NCBI RefSeq assembly: GCF_023073315.1
Contig: NZ_JADPJH010000026.1
Span: 145,847-209,846, forward strand
Source: Bradyrhizobium sp. 1
GTDB lineage: Bacteria > Pseudomonadota > Alphaproteobacteria > Rhizobiales > Xanthobacteraceae
Direction of reading: 5' to 3'
Length of the DNA stretch: 64,000 nt
The position numbers and the translations under genes were made by a program. Below, piece after piece: positions 48,506-57,188 of this stretch (within the stretch, counting starts at the first letter, position 1; each line of letters begins with the position of its first letter). Below the pieces are notes generated by a model. That model was not told the origin of the DNA. It searched no databases and saw only the letters and a program-made list of their open reading frames with translations.

Positions 48506-49060
48506 TTACCGCGGCGCGCGCTTCGCCAGAATGCGCTGCAACGTCCGCCGGTGCATGTTCAGCCGCCGCGCCGTTTCCGAGACGTTGCGGTTGCACATTT
48601 CGTAGATGCGCTGGATGTGTTCCCAGCGGACGCGGTCGGCGGACATCGGGTTGGCCGGCAGCTCGGATTTTTCCGCGCTGGTCGAGAGCAATGCTGCGAC
48701 GACGTCGTCGGCATCCGCGGGCTTCGAGAGATAATCGATCGCACCCATCTTCACCGCGGTGACGGCGGTGGCGATGTTGCCATAGCCGGTCAGCACGATC
48801 GCGCGGGCATCCGGGCGCTTCTTCTTCAGCGCCGACACCACGTCGAGGCCGTTGCCGTCGCCGAGCCTGAGATCCACCACCGCGAATGCCGGCGCCGCTT
48901 TGCCGATCTGCGCCAGGCCGTCCGAGACGGAGTCGCAAGACGTCACCGCAAAGCCGCGTGTTTCCATGGCGCGCGACAAGCGCTCCAGGAACGGCTTGTC
49001 GTCCTCCACGATGAGAAGCGAGCGGTCGGTCTGTTCGTTCAGTTCGGCGATGGCGTTCAA
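48506..49060 (-). CDS. regR: RegR/ActR-type response regulator
   Basis: This 184-residue regulator has a receiver domain with phosphoacceptor Asp63 (VVDLRLGDGNG), acidic pair ED at 19-20 and Lys in YLSKPADAD, then a short linker and a C-terminal Fis-type helix-turn-helix (NVSETARRLNMHRRTLQRIL). It matches RegR of Bradyrhizobium, the DNA-binding partner of RegS that drives nitrogen fixation and redox genes when oxygen is low. The TTG start at 49060 has GAGGA 8 nt upstream; no ATG is available in frame before residue 31. Downstream gene of the regS-regR pair. Confidence 0.92.
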   Translation of the reverse strand: MNAIAELNEQTDRSLLIVEDDKPFLERLSRAMETRGFAVTSCDSVSDGLAQIGKAAPAFAVVDLRLGDGNGLDVVSALKKKRPDARAIVLTGYGNIATAVTAVKMGAIDYLSKPADADDVVAALLSTSAEKSELPANPMSADRVRWEHIQRIYEMCNRNVSETARRLNMHRRTLQRILAKRAPR

Positions 49061-49164
49061 GGTTTTTGTCCTCTGTCCTGCACATCTACATATGGCGCCG
49101 CAATCGGGCAGTGCCAAGGCCGCCAATAGTCGATCGGGCCCCTCGTGCGACGCAAGGTCGCGGT

Positions 49165-50475
49165 CTATCCTATTGTTTCTTCTGATGTCTCGATAGCCTC
49201 AAAACGCTCTCGCGGCCAATTGATCTGGACCACGGCGCCGTGGTCCGGAAAGGTCCGATTGGTAAACGAGACCTTGGCGCCGGTGCGTTCCAGCAAGGTG
49301 CGTGCGATGAACACGCCGAGCCCGAGGCCGCCGCCTTCATCCTGGGTACGCCGCCGCGACAGATAGGGCTCGCCGATCCGTTTAAGGATATCGGGTGGAA
49401 TGCCTGGGCCGTCGTCGGAGATCACGAGCTCGATCGTATCCTTGTTCCACCAGGCGTTCACCTCGACAGTGGTCCGGGCGAAATCGACCGCGTTCTCGAC
49501 GATGTTGCCGACGCCGTAGAGGATCGCGGGGTTGCGCGATCCGACCGGCTCGGCGACGGCGGCAACCGCGACCCGCACCTTGATATCGATGCCGAAATCG
49601 CGATGTGGCGCCACCACCTCCTCGATCAGCTCCGACAGCTTCATGCGGTCGAACGGCGCGCCGGTGGAGGAGAGCTGCGTGATCTTGCTCAGGATCTCGC
49701 GGCAGCGCTGGGTCTGCTCGCGCAGCGTCTTCAGGTCAGCGGCAAAGACCGGGTCCTTCACCGTCTTTTCCAGCTCGCGCGAGATCAAAAAGATCGTCGC
49801 GAGCGGCGTGCCGAGCTCGTGCGCGGCGGCGGCGGCGAGGCCGTCGAGCTGGGTCAGATGCTGCTCGCGCGTCAGCACCAGCTCGGTCGCGGCGAGTGCG
49901 TCCGCGAGCTTGCGCGCTTCCTCGGTCACCTGGAACGAATAGAGGCTGGTGACGCCGATCGCGAGCACGATCGAGAGCCAGACGCCGACGAGATAGATCG
50001 GCGGCAACACCAGCGGATCGTCGGAATCCCAAGGCAGCGGCAGATGGAAGAAGAACAGCACCGAGGCACAGGCCACGGCCAGCACGCCGAGGCCGAAGGT
50101 GAAGCGCGCCGGCAGCGCGGTGGCCGAGATCAGCACCGGCGCGAGGAACAGGAACGAGAACGGATTCTGCAGCCCGCCGGTGAAGAACAGCAGGCCGGCG
50201 AGCTCCACGATGTTCAGCGCCAGCAGGCCGGCGGCCTGCATCGGCTCCAGCCGCTGCAGCGGATTGGACACGGTTTGCAGCGCCAGATTGAGCGCGGCCG
50301 ACAGCGCGATGATGCTGACGCAGGGAACGATCTCGACATTGAACTCCAGCCCCTGTGCCACGATGAAGATCGCGGCGAGCTGGCCGAGCACCGCGAGCCA
50401 GCGCAGCCGCAGGATGGTGTCCAGGCGGATATGCCGCTGCGCAGGGCGAAAGTCGGAAGCGGCAATTTCGGTCAT
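49165..50475 (-). CDS. regS: RegS/RegB-type redox sensor histidine kinase
   Basis: This 436-residue membrane kinase has five or six N-terminal transmembrane helices, the invariant quinone-linked GGLQNPF box (100-106), the phosphoacceptor His219 in AAAAHELGTPLA, the redox-active Cys258 in TQRCREIL and an ATPase core (NIVENAVDFA, DDGPGIPP, GGGLGLGVFIA). This set is diagnostic for RegB/PrrB/RegS, which sense electron-flow redox state through quinone and a reactive thiol. ATG 50475 chosen; a TTG at 50484 is possible. About 100 nt separate it from regR. Confidence 0.95.
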   Translation of the reverse strand: MTEIAASDFRPAQRHIRLDTILRLRWLAVLGQLAAIFIVAQGLEFNVEIVPCVSIIALSAALNLALQTVSNPLQRLEPMQAAGLLALNIVELAGLLFFTGGLQNPFSFLFLAPVLISATALPARFTFGLGVLAVACASVLFFFHLPLPWDSDDPLVLPPIYLVGVWLSIVLAIGVTSLYSFQVTEEARKLADALAATELVLTREQHLTQLDGLAAAAAHELGTPLATIFLISRELEKTVKDPVFAADLKTLREQTQRCREILSKITQLSSTGAPFDRMKLSELIEEVVAPHRDFGIDIKVRVAVAAVAEPVGSRNPAILYGVGNIVENAVDFARTTVEVNAWWNKDTIELVISDDGPGIPPDILKRIGEPYLSRRRTQDEGGGLGLGVFIARTLLERTGAKVSFTNRTFPDHGAVVQINWPRERFEAIETSEETIG

Positions 50476-50581
50476 ATCGGCCAATGTGGCGGTGCCTCCT
50501 CGGTCACAAACGCAGGGCTCGCGGAACCACCCGGATTACAAGCCTTGCGCTCTCCGCTGCAATAGCAGAAGAACGGCCAGC

Positions 50582-51385
50582 ATGACCGGGAATGACAAGG
50601 CTTCAAGTCGGCCGACTGTCGCGGGTAGCACTTCATCCGCGGCAATCGAGGTCGATCGCCTGGTCAAGGTCTACAAGCAGACCCGCGCCGTCGACGATAT
50701 CTCCTTTTCGCTGCCGCGCGGCAGCATCACCGGGCTGCTGGGCGGCAACGGTGCCGGCAAGACCACGACCATCGCGATGATCATGGGTCTGGTGCTGCCG
50801 ACCTCCGGCCGCGTGCAGGTGCTCGGTCACCGCATGCCAGAGGAAAGCGCCGCCGTGCTGGGGCGGATGAATTTCGAAAGCCCCTATGTCGACATGCCGA
50901 TGCGGCTCACGGTGCGGCAAAACCTCACCATCTTCGGCAAGCTCTATGCGGTGAAGAACCTGTCGGGCCGCATTGCTGAGCTCGCAGAGGATCTCGATCT
51001 CACCGAATTCATCGACCGTGCCAACGGCAAGCTCTCCGCGGGACAGAAGACCCGCGTCGCGCTGGCGAAGGCCCTGATCAACCAGCCCGAGCTCTTGTTG
51101 CTCGACGAACCCACCGCCTCGCTCGATCCTGACACCGCCGACTGGGTGCGGGGCCATATGGAGCGCTATCGCAAGGCGAACAACGCCACCATCCTGCTCG
51201 CTTCGCACAACATGCTCGAGGTCGAGCGGCTTTGCGACCGCGTCATCATCATGAAGCGCGGCCGCGTCGAGGACGACGATACGCCTGAGGCCATCATGGC
51301 GCGCTACAACCGCACCACGCTGGAAGAGGTGTTTCTGGACGTTGCGCGCGGCCGGGTGAATGGCGAGAGGGAGGCGGCGAGATGA
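50582..51385 (+). CDS. ABC transporter ATP-binding protein (ABC-2 exporter type)
   Basis: This 267-residue ATPase has Walker A GGNGAGKTT, signature KLSAGQKTRVALA (LSAGQ instead of LSGGQ), Walker B LLLLDEPTASLDPD and switch His in LASHNMLEVERL. The C-terminal TTLEEVFLDVARGR is typical of ABC-2 exporters. It pairs with the permease at 51382, overlapping as ATGA. Such pairs export lipids, drugs or polysaccharide. Divergent from regS. Confidence 0.93.
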   Translation: MTGNDKASSRPTVAGSTSSAAIEVDRLVKVYKQTRAVDDISFSLPRGSITGLLGGNGAGKTTTIAMIMGLVLPTSGRVQVLGHRMPEESAAVLGRMNFESPYVDMPMRLTVRQNLTIFGKLYAVKNLSGRIAELAEDLDLTEFIDRANGKLSAGQKTRVALAKALINQPELLLLDEPTASLDPDTADWVRGHMERYRKANNATILLASHNMLEVERLCDRVIIMKRGRVEDDDTPEAIMARYNRTTLEEVFLDVARGRVNGEREAAR

Positions 51386-52200
51386 CCGACATCTCCCTCC
51401 ACCGCGGCATCTCCCTCCACCGCATCGGCGCGATGATCCTGCGTTACTGGTATTTGCTGATGTCGTCCTGGCCGCGGCTGCTCGAGCTGCTGTACTGGCC
51501 GGCGATGCAAATCATCACCTGGGGCTTCATCCAGCATTACATCGCCCTCAACGCCAATTTCTTCGCGCGCGCCGGCGGCACGCTGATCGGCGCCGTCATC
51601 CTCTGGGACATCCTGTTCCGCGGCCAGCTCGGCTTCTCCATCTCCTTCCTGGAAGAGATGTGGGCGCGCAACCTCGGCAACCTCATGATGAGCCCGCTCA
51701 AGCCGATCGAGTTTCTGCTGTCGCTGATGGTGATGAGCCTGATCCGGCTCGCGATCGGGGTCATTCCGATGACGCTGCTCGCGCTGATCTTCTTTCACTT
51801 CAACGTCTACAGCCTCGGCCTGCCGTTGATCGCCTTCTTCTGCAATCTGATCTTCACCAGCTGGTCGGTCGGCATCTTCGTCTCGGGCCTCGTGCTGCGA
51901 AACGGTCTTGGCGCCGAGAGCATCGTCTGGACACTGATGTTCGCGATCATGCCGCTCGCCTGCATCTACTATCCCGTCAGCGTATTGCCGGTCTGGCTGC
52001 AATACGTCGCGTGGGCGCTGCCGCCGACCTACGTGTTCGAAGGGATGCGCGCGCTGCTGATCGACAACACCTTCCGGATCGATCTGATGCTGGATGCGTT
52101 GGCCATCAATGCAGTGCTGCTGGTTGCTTCTTTTTGGGCATTCCTTGCCCTTTTGCGCAGCGCCAAGAACAGCGGCTCGCTGCTGTCGGGCGGCGAATAA
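51382..52200 (+). CDS. ABC-2 type permease
   Basis: This 272-residue permease has six or seven hydrophobic segments (YLLMSSWPRLLELLYWPAMQII, LIGAVILWDILF, IEFLLSLMVMSLIRLAIGVIPMTLL, FCNLIFTSWSVGIFVSGLVL, ESIVWTLMFAIMPLACIYYPVSVLPVWLQYVAWALPPTYVFEGMR). The ABC-2 motif near PPTYVFEG is clear. The N-terminus repeats ISLHRGISLHRIG, a small in-frame duplication. Start overlaps the ATPase gene by 4 nt. Substrate unknown. Confidence 0.92.
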   Translation: MTDISLHRGISLHRIGAMILRYWYLLMSSWPRLLELLYWPAMQIITWGFIQHYIALNANFFARAGGTLIGAVILWDILFRGQLGFSISFLEEMWARNLGNLMMSPLKPIEFLLSLMVMSLIRLAIGVIPMTLLALIFFHFNVYSLGLPLIAFFCNLIFTSWSVGIFVSGLVLRNGLGAESIVWTLMFAIMPLACIYYPVSVLPVWLQYVAWALPPTYVFEGMRALLIDNTFRIDLMLDALAINAVLLVASFWAFLALLRSAKNSGSLLSGGE

Positions 52201-52266
52201 CGTCACTTTCTCGTGGATTCAGGCTAGTTTAACCGTCTTCGCTACGTAGATGTACGGAACCATGCA

Positions 52267-52295
52267 TTGACGCAATATTACGCATTCGGCAGTAT
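52267..52295 (+). promoter_or_regulatory. Possible promoter of phaZ
   Basis: TTGACG (52267-52272) then 17 nt then CAGTAT (52290-52295), a fair -35 with a weak -10, about 27 nt before the phaZ ATG. Visual match only. Confidence 0.3.
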
Positions 52296-52321
52296 GCTGC
52301 GATGCGAAGAGGAATTTAGCG

Positions 52322-53650
52322 ATGCCTATTGGTGAGTTTGGCGGCGCGCCGCCCCTGTCGGCCGAAGGCAGTCCGGTCCTGACGACGCCGATGTACTGGA
52401 TGTACGAGATGGGGCAGGCCTCTCTCAATCCGGCGCGTGCGATCACCGACGCGACCAAGCTCCTGTTTCAGAATCCCCTCAATCCCTGGGCGCGCACCGA
52501 AATCGGCAAGTCTGTCGCCGCGGCCTGCGAATTGTTCGAGCGCACCACGCGCCGCTACGGCAAGCCGGAATGGGGTCTCAACGACACCGAGGTCAACGGC
52601 ATCCGCGTCCCCGTCGAGGTCCGCCCGGTCTGGGAAAAGCCGTTCTGCCGGCTGCTCTACTTCGATCGCAAGTTCACCCGTCCGCTGCGCAGCCCGCAGC
52701 CGCGCGTGCTGATCGTCGCGCCGATGTCCGGCCATTATGCGACGCTGCTGCGCGGTACGGTCGAAGCTTTCCTTCCGGCGCATGAGGTCTACATCACCGA
52801 CTGGGCCGACGCCCGCATGGTGCCCTTGAGCGATGGCCGCTTCGATCTCGACGACTACATCGACTACGTCATCGAGATGCTGCACGTCCTCGGCGGCAAC
52901 ACGCATGTGCTGGCGGTGTGCCAGCCCTCCGTGCCCGTCGTCGCCGCCGTCTCGATCATGGAAGCACGCCGCGATCCCTTCGTGCCGACCTCGATGACGC
53001 TGATGGGCGGTCCGATCGACACCCGCCGCAATCCGACCGCGGTGAACAACCTCGCCCAGGAGCGCGGCATCGACTGGTTCCGCAATCACGTCATCACCAA
53101 GGTGCCGTTTCCGCATCCGGGCTTGATGCGCGACGTCTATCCGGGATTCCTGCAGCTCAACGGCTTCATCAGCATGAATCTCGACCGTCACATGGACGCC
53201 CACAAGCAGCTGTTCGCCAATCTGGTGAAGGGCGACGGCGACCTCGTCGACAAGCATCGTGACTTCTATGACGAATATCTCGCGGTGATGGACCTCTCCG
53301 CCGAGTATTATCTCCAGACCGTCGACACCGTGTTCGTGAAGCACTCGCTGCCGAAGGGCGAGATGAGCCATCGTGGAACCCGCGTCGATCCTTCCAAGGT
53401 CACGCGCGTTGCGTTGATGACGGTGGAAGGCGAGAACGACGACATCTCAGGCCTCGGTCAGACCGAAGCAACACACACGCTGTGCAGCGCGATTCCCGAT
53501 CATCGCCGTGTTCATTACGTGCAGAAGGGCGTCGGACATTACGGCGTGTTCAACGGATCGCGCTTCAAGTCGGAAATCGTGCCGCGGATTCATGATTTCA
53601 TGGTCTCGGCTGCGAATCCGAGCTCGTTGCAGGCTCTCGCGGCCGAATAA
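52322..53650 (+). CDS. phaZ: Intracellular polyhydroxyalkanoate depolymerase
   Basis: This 442-residue protein is an intracellular PHB depolymerase of the PhaZ1 type, with the nucleophile Cys200 in VLAVCQPSVPVVAAV instead of a Ser lipase box. Start MYWMYEMGQASLNPARA, middle MSGHYATLLRGTVEAFL and end GHYGVFNGSRFKSEIVPRIHDFM are family hallmarks. It degrades cytosolic storage granules to 3-hydroxybutyrate. AGAGGAA lies 9 nt before the ATG. No phasin or synthase gene is adjacent. Confidence 0.95.
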   Translation: MPIGEFGGAPPLSAEGSPVLTTPMYWMYEMGQASLNPARAITDATKLLFQNPLNPWARTEIGKSVAAACELFERTTRRYGKPEWGLNDTEVNGIRVPVEVRPVWEKPFCRLLYFDRKFTRPLRSPQPRVLIVAPMSGHYATLLRGTVEAFLPAHEVYITDWADARMVPLSDGRFDLDDYIDYVIEMLHVLGGNTHVLAVCQPSVPVVAAVSIMEARRDPFVPTSMTLMGGPIDTRRNPTAVNNLAQERGIDWFRNHVITKVPFPHPGLMRDVYPGFLQLNGFISMNLDRHMDAHKQLFANLVKGDGDLVDKHRDFYDEYLAVMDLSAEYYLQTVDTVFVKHSLPKGEMSHRGTRVDPSKVTRVALMTVEGENDDISGLGQTEATHTLCSAIPDHRRVHYVQKGVGHYGVFNGSRFKSEIVPRIHDFMVSAANPSSLQALAAE

Positions 53651-53951
53651 TCGCTTTTTTCGGCTTTCCCGCTGAAAACCGATGCCCTGTCGGAGGTTCC
53701 GACAGGGGTGGGTTCACTCCAGATTCGAGGTAATTAGGTAGCGATCTAGGAGTGAGTCGGTCCTCACCGCTTGGGGGTGCCGCATGCGTCCAGCGGGGGC
53801 GAAAAAAGCCGGTTCCAACCCCAGTCTGTAGGGTCTCCCGGACGCCAGACCCCTGTATATTGGGCAAATGATTTGTTTTTGCGCCGAGCGCTTTCCCTGG
53901 CGGCGGTTATGGCAGAATCCGGGCGACCTCTTGCTCCCCGGACTGACAGAC
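53651..53951. other. Structured intergenic region between phaZ and the metalloprotease gene
   Basis: About 300 nt without a gene. Two hairpins stand out: CCCTGTCGGA-GGT-TCCGACAGGG (53685-53707) and GGGTCT...AGACCC (53831-53852). A T-run (53654-53661 region) follows phaZ. A small RNA is possible; none of the known families (tmRNA tag, SRP RNA, RNase P core) was recognised. Confidence 0.45.
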
Positions 53952-54707
53952 ATGGCCACTCGCGCGCTCCTCTACCGTCGGCCCCATGAACCAAAGACCC
54001 TTTTGATCGCCCATGGGTCGCAATTCTTCGCGATTCGGCTGCGAAGACACCGCCGAGCGCGCCGTTACACGCTCAGAATTCATCCGAGTGATCGCGAAGC
54101 CATCCTCACCATGCCGCCGCGCGGCACGCTCGCCGAAGCAAAAGACTTCGCGCAGCGTCACGGTGCGTGGATCGCCGCACGTCTCGGCCGTTTGCCGAAG
54201 GCCGCACCGTTCCAACCTGGCACAGTGATACCGCTTCGCGGCACGCCCCATCGCATCGTTCACCGCGCAGGCACGCGCGGCACGGTGTGGACCGAGACAC
54301 GTGACAGCGGTGAACGCATTCTTTGCGTCGCCGGCGGCGCCGAGCATGCTGATCGTCGCGTCCACGACTTCCTCAAGCGCGAGGCGCGCAAGGATCTGCA
54401 GCGTTCGGCGGAAGCCTATGCCGACGAACTCGGCGTCAAGGTGAAGCGGCTCTCGATCCGCGATCAATCCAGCCGCTGGGGCTCCTGCACCTCGGCCGGC
54501 TCGCTGTCGTTCTCCTGGCGCCTGATCCTGGCGCCACCCTTCGTGCTCGACTACCTCGCCGCCCACGAGGTCGCCCATCTCGTCGAGATGAACCACTCCG
54601 CCCGCTTCTGGCGCGTCTGCGGAAAAGTCTGCCCGTCGATGGAGCGCGCCAAGAAGTGGCTCGATACGTACGGGAATGATCTGCACCGGTATGGGGTCGA
54701 GGAGTAG
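53952..54707 (+). CDS. YgjP-like (SprT/DUF45) zinc metalloprotease
   Basis: This 251-residue protein matches the YgjP family of M48-related metallopeptidases: RRHRRARRYTLRIHPSDREAILTMPPRG, RDQSSRWGSCTSAGSLSFSWRL and the zinc motif AAHEVAHLVEMNHSARFW with His205, Glu206, His209 and a third ligand His215. No signal peptide. The family may act in nucleic-acid-linked or proteolytic housekeeping; no substrate is known. The start (ATG 53952) follows GACTGACAGAC; the longer frame is not homologous. Confidence 0.88.
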   Translation: MATRALLYRRPHEPKTLLIAHGSQFFAIRLRRHRRARRYTLRIHPSDREAILTMPPRGTLAEAKDFAQRHGAWIAARLGRLPKAAPFQPGTVIPLRGTPHRIVHRAGTRGTVWTETRDSGERILCVAGGAEHADRRVHDFLKREARKDLQRSAEAYADELGVKVKRLSIRDQSSRWGSCTSAGSLSFSWRLILAPPFVLDYLAAHEVAHLVEMNHSARFWRVCGKVCPSMERAKKWLDTYGNDLHRYGVEE

Positions 54708-54743
54708 GCTTGCAGTGATTGCGAGCGCGGCTCCATTCTCCCT

Positions 54744-54888
54744 GTCGTTCCGGACAAGCGCGCTTTAAGCGCGCGCCGATCCGGGACCCATAACCACAGG
54801 GAGAGATTTGGCGAAGATTGGCCGTTCGGTACGTCTACCATTTGCCATCGATAGATCGCGCGGTATGGGTCCCGGCGTTCGCCGGGAC
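54744..54888. repeat. Palindromic repeats overlapping the RTX gene 3' end
   Basis: 54744-54787 is a near copy of the element at 42617-42663 (GTCGTTCCGGA...). 54869-54888 is GTCCCGGCG-TT-CGCCGGGAC. Both lie inside the apparent 3' end of the RTX gene on the other strand, which shows that this end is not ancestral coding sequence. Confidence 0.85.
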
Positions 54889-55763
54889 GACACCGGGAGT
54901 GAGGCGGCTCCAGCGCACTCGCGCCCGCTCGACGCCCTGAAGCGCCAACGACCGGCCCATCGGGGTGATCGGCCGGTCGCCGGCATTCCGCAACTCGTAG
55001 TTTCGGGGCTAGACCAGAAGATCGTGATGGAGCGGGAGCGCGTGCACCTGCTGGAGTCATGACCGTCGAGCGAGACAGGGGCGTGGTCTGCCGAGGCCTG
55101 CGGCCCTGCCGCCTTTGCCAAAGGTGACGGCGAAAGCAGCGTCGTCAAATTATAGCCGTTCCCATCGCTGCCGATGGCGTATTCGATCACGTTATTGCCG
55201 CCCAGGAAGAAATTGTAGATCGACACGCCGCTGTTGATGACCCCATCCGCGGCGTCGGCCGCGTTGGTGACCAGCAGGTCGTTGCCGTTCTGGTACAGCA
55301 TCAAGGTCGATCCGGCACTGTCCAGCACGTGGATATAGTCCGACGTTCCTCCGCCAAAGCCGGTGCCGTTGGCGGCGCTGAGATCATCGGCGGCAGTGTC
55401 GATACCGGCATCGCTGATCCTAACTTGGTATTCGTCGTCGCCCTGATTGCCGCGCACGACATCGGCGCCGGCGCCGCCATAAAGGACGTCGTTGCCTATC
55501 CCGCCGGTCAGATTGTCGTTGCCGCCGTTACCGATCAGCGTGTCATTGCCGTCGCCGCCAAGCAGAACATCGGAAGCGTTGCCGCCGGTGACCCGATCGT
55601 TTCCGGCCCCGCCGTCGATGATATTCGAAAGCGTATTGCTTCCCTTGATCTGATCATCGCCGCCAAAACCGTTCATCGAGTGCCCGGTATCGCCGGTTCC
55701 GTCGAGCGGGTGCGTGCTCCAGTCAATGAGATCGTTACCACTAGTTCCATTCCAGACTGCCAT
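54765..55763 (-). CDS. RTX (hemolysin-type calcium-binding) repeat protein with repeat-derived tail
   Basis: This 332-codon frame starts at ATG 55763 (GAGGGT upstream). Residues 33-108 hold tandem RTX nonapeptides (GGAGNDRVTGG, GGDGNDTLIGN, GGIGNDVLYGG, GGAGADVVRGN) that bind calcium and fold outside the cell, then a conserved DDEYQVRISDAGIDTAAD region. From about residue 236 the frame turns into non-homologous sequence including SSRRTPGPIP, a translation of intergenic palindromes. A different frame at the change point gives LQQVHALPLHHDLLV and stops at 55009-55011, the likely original end, so a 1-bp indel near 55055-55060 is suspected. Probably type I secreted, no secretion genes here. Confidence 0.78.
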   Translation of the reverse strand: MAVWNGTSGNDLIDWSTHPLDGTGDTGHSMNGFGGDDQIKGSNTLSNIIDGGAGNDRVTGGNASDVLLGGDGNDTLIGNGGNDNLTGGIGNDVLYGGAGADVVRGNQGDDEYQVRISDAGIDTAADDLSAANGTGFGGGTSDYIHVLDSAGSTLMLYQNGNDLLVTNAADAADGVINSGVSIYNFFLGGNNVIEYAIGSDGNGYNLTTLLSPSPLAKAAGPQASADHAPVSLDGHDSSRCTRSRSITIFWSSPETTSCGMPATGRSPRWAGRWRFRASSGRECAGAASLPVSSRRTPGPIPRDLSMANGRRTERPIFAKSLPVVMGPGSARA

Positions 55764-56128
55764 GTGACCCTCATTTGCGAGTGACCGTGCAATGGCTGGC
55801 ACTAGCAAGCGCCCGATCCGAGGTGAAGTTCGTGCTGAGCCACCACGGCGCGCATCGTGAGTACACGTAAGCGACGAGTCAACTAGAAGTAGTTTAGTAA
55901 ATTGATTGCACCTCTGTTGCTGGAAGCGCCGCCGCGGTGTTTTGTTTTCAGCGACAATTCGAGTCTTGAGGGAATATCGATGCGAGCAGCAATCATCGCG
56001 CGATAATTTGGTCGCGTTGAAGACCGACGATGACTGCTCGCTGTCCAGCTCCAGCCGGGATTATTTTGCTTGACGTGCTTTGACAAAATTCGTTGCGAGA
56101 TGCGGCGCGTGTTCAATCCGTCTTTCGG
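55764..56128. other. Intergenic region, no gene recognised
   Basis: About 365 nt between two minus-strand genes. It is lower in GC than its surroundings in places (55890-56080) and holds the upstream region of the RTX gene. No promoter, hairpin or ORF with coding character stands out. Confidence 0.4.
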
Positions 56129-56794
56129 TCAGGCGTTGAAATCCGCGCTTGTCCCCGGCTGCGCGCGCGACGCGAGATAGGACGATTGCAATTGCGCACT
56201 GGCCTTTTGGCCCTCGGCCAGCATCGCCTGAAAGGCTGCGTCGAGCTGATCGCGGCTATAGGTCGCAGAGCTGCTCTCACGCGGTGTCCATTCGGATTGC
56301 GTGATCGCAGTGGAAGCCTTTTCGATGGTGCCGCCAAGCAGCTTGGCGTAGCTGTCGGCCCGCCACTGCGCCAGATCCGGTCCGCTCAGACCGGGAGGAT
56401 CCTCCAGCTTGCCGATCTTTGCGGCCGCCGCGTTGGTCATCGTCGAGGACCCGCCATTGTACAGAGTGGCGACCACCTTGCCGTCGACCTTCACCTGAGC
56501 ATAGGTGTTCTCAGGCGCATCGTCCGAGACGGCCGATTGGGTTGCGCTCGTATCATGGGTCATCAGCCAGTTCGTTGCCATGAGGTCGCGCAGGTGAGGA
56601 TTGTCCGCCGCCGATATCGGCTTGGCACCTTGCACCGGCTTGAGTTGCGAGACGCTAATGCCGGGGCTGCTGGTCGCAGCGTCAGTTGCGGTCGACGCCT
56701 CCGGCTGGAGATCCGACGTCGATGTCTCATTGGAACCGGACGTGGATGCCGGACGCAGATAGGGCAACGCCGCGCTGGATAGACCTGTAATCAT
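56129..56794 (-). CDS. Hypothetical protein
   Basis: This 221-residue protein is rich in Ser, Thr and Ala in its first 50 residues (STSGSNETSTSDLQPEAST), then has a predicted folded middle (TNWLMTHDTSATQSA, VKVDGKVVATLYNGGSSTMTNAAAAKIGKLE) and a helical end (YSRDQLDAAFQAMLAEGQKASAQLQSSYLASRAQ). No signal peptide or membrane segment is clear. I do not recognise the family. GGAAGGAG lies 6 nt before the ATG. The low-complexity start is unlike its neighbours and may be a secretion or linker signal. Confidence 0.7.
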   Translation of the reverse strand: MITGLSSAALPYLRPASTSGSNETSTSDLQPEASTATDAATSSPGISVSQLKPVQGAKPISAADNPHLRDLMATNWLMTHDTSATQSAVSDDAPENTYAQVKVDGKVVATLYNGGSSTMTNAAAAKIGKLEDPPGLSGPDLAQWRADSYAKLLGGTIEKASTAITQSEWTPRESSSATYSRDQLDAAFQAMLAEGQKASAQLQSSYLASRAQPGTSADFNA

Positions 56795-57188
56795 GGAACG
56801 CTCCTTCCCACTAAACCCGAATCTTCGGGGCGCAACCTAGGAGAGCAAATCCCGGGCCGATTGCTCGGGCTTGAAGAGACTGATGTTTTGGCGTTCGGCG
56901 GCTCCGTGGTTTCGGTAAATCTTGCCGCCATAGGCAGGACTTGCCTTGGGAACCGTGGATCGGTCGTATCGAGCGGCCTGTTCCGAGCAGCTGCAGTGCA
57001 GCGGCATCCGCTGCACTGAATCGTCAAATGCGGCGCAGCCGGGGCGCGTTGCGCGACGGCGACCGAATGACCCGAGGCGTCAATGAGTTCGCAGCATCCA
57101 CCGCGCACGGTGCCTGATATCACCGGCTACTGTGCATGGGGTTGTTTTCGCGATTTTTGTTTTGAAGCCCGATGACCTCAGGCCGGAG
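56795..57188. other. Intergenic region with dispersed motif copy 2
   Basis: About 394 nt between two minus-strand genes. It contains the dispersed motif beginning CTACTGTGCATGG at 57127-57147, identical over 21 nt to 3161-3181. No other gene or hairpin was recognised. Confidence 0.5.

Noticed and set aside
53708..53900. tmRNA, SRP RNA or RNase P in the gap after phaZ
   Set aside because: No tag ORF, no GGAAGGAAGC-type SRP core and no RNase P conserved block were found.
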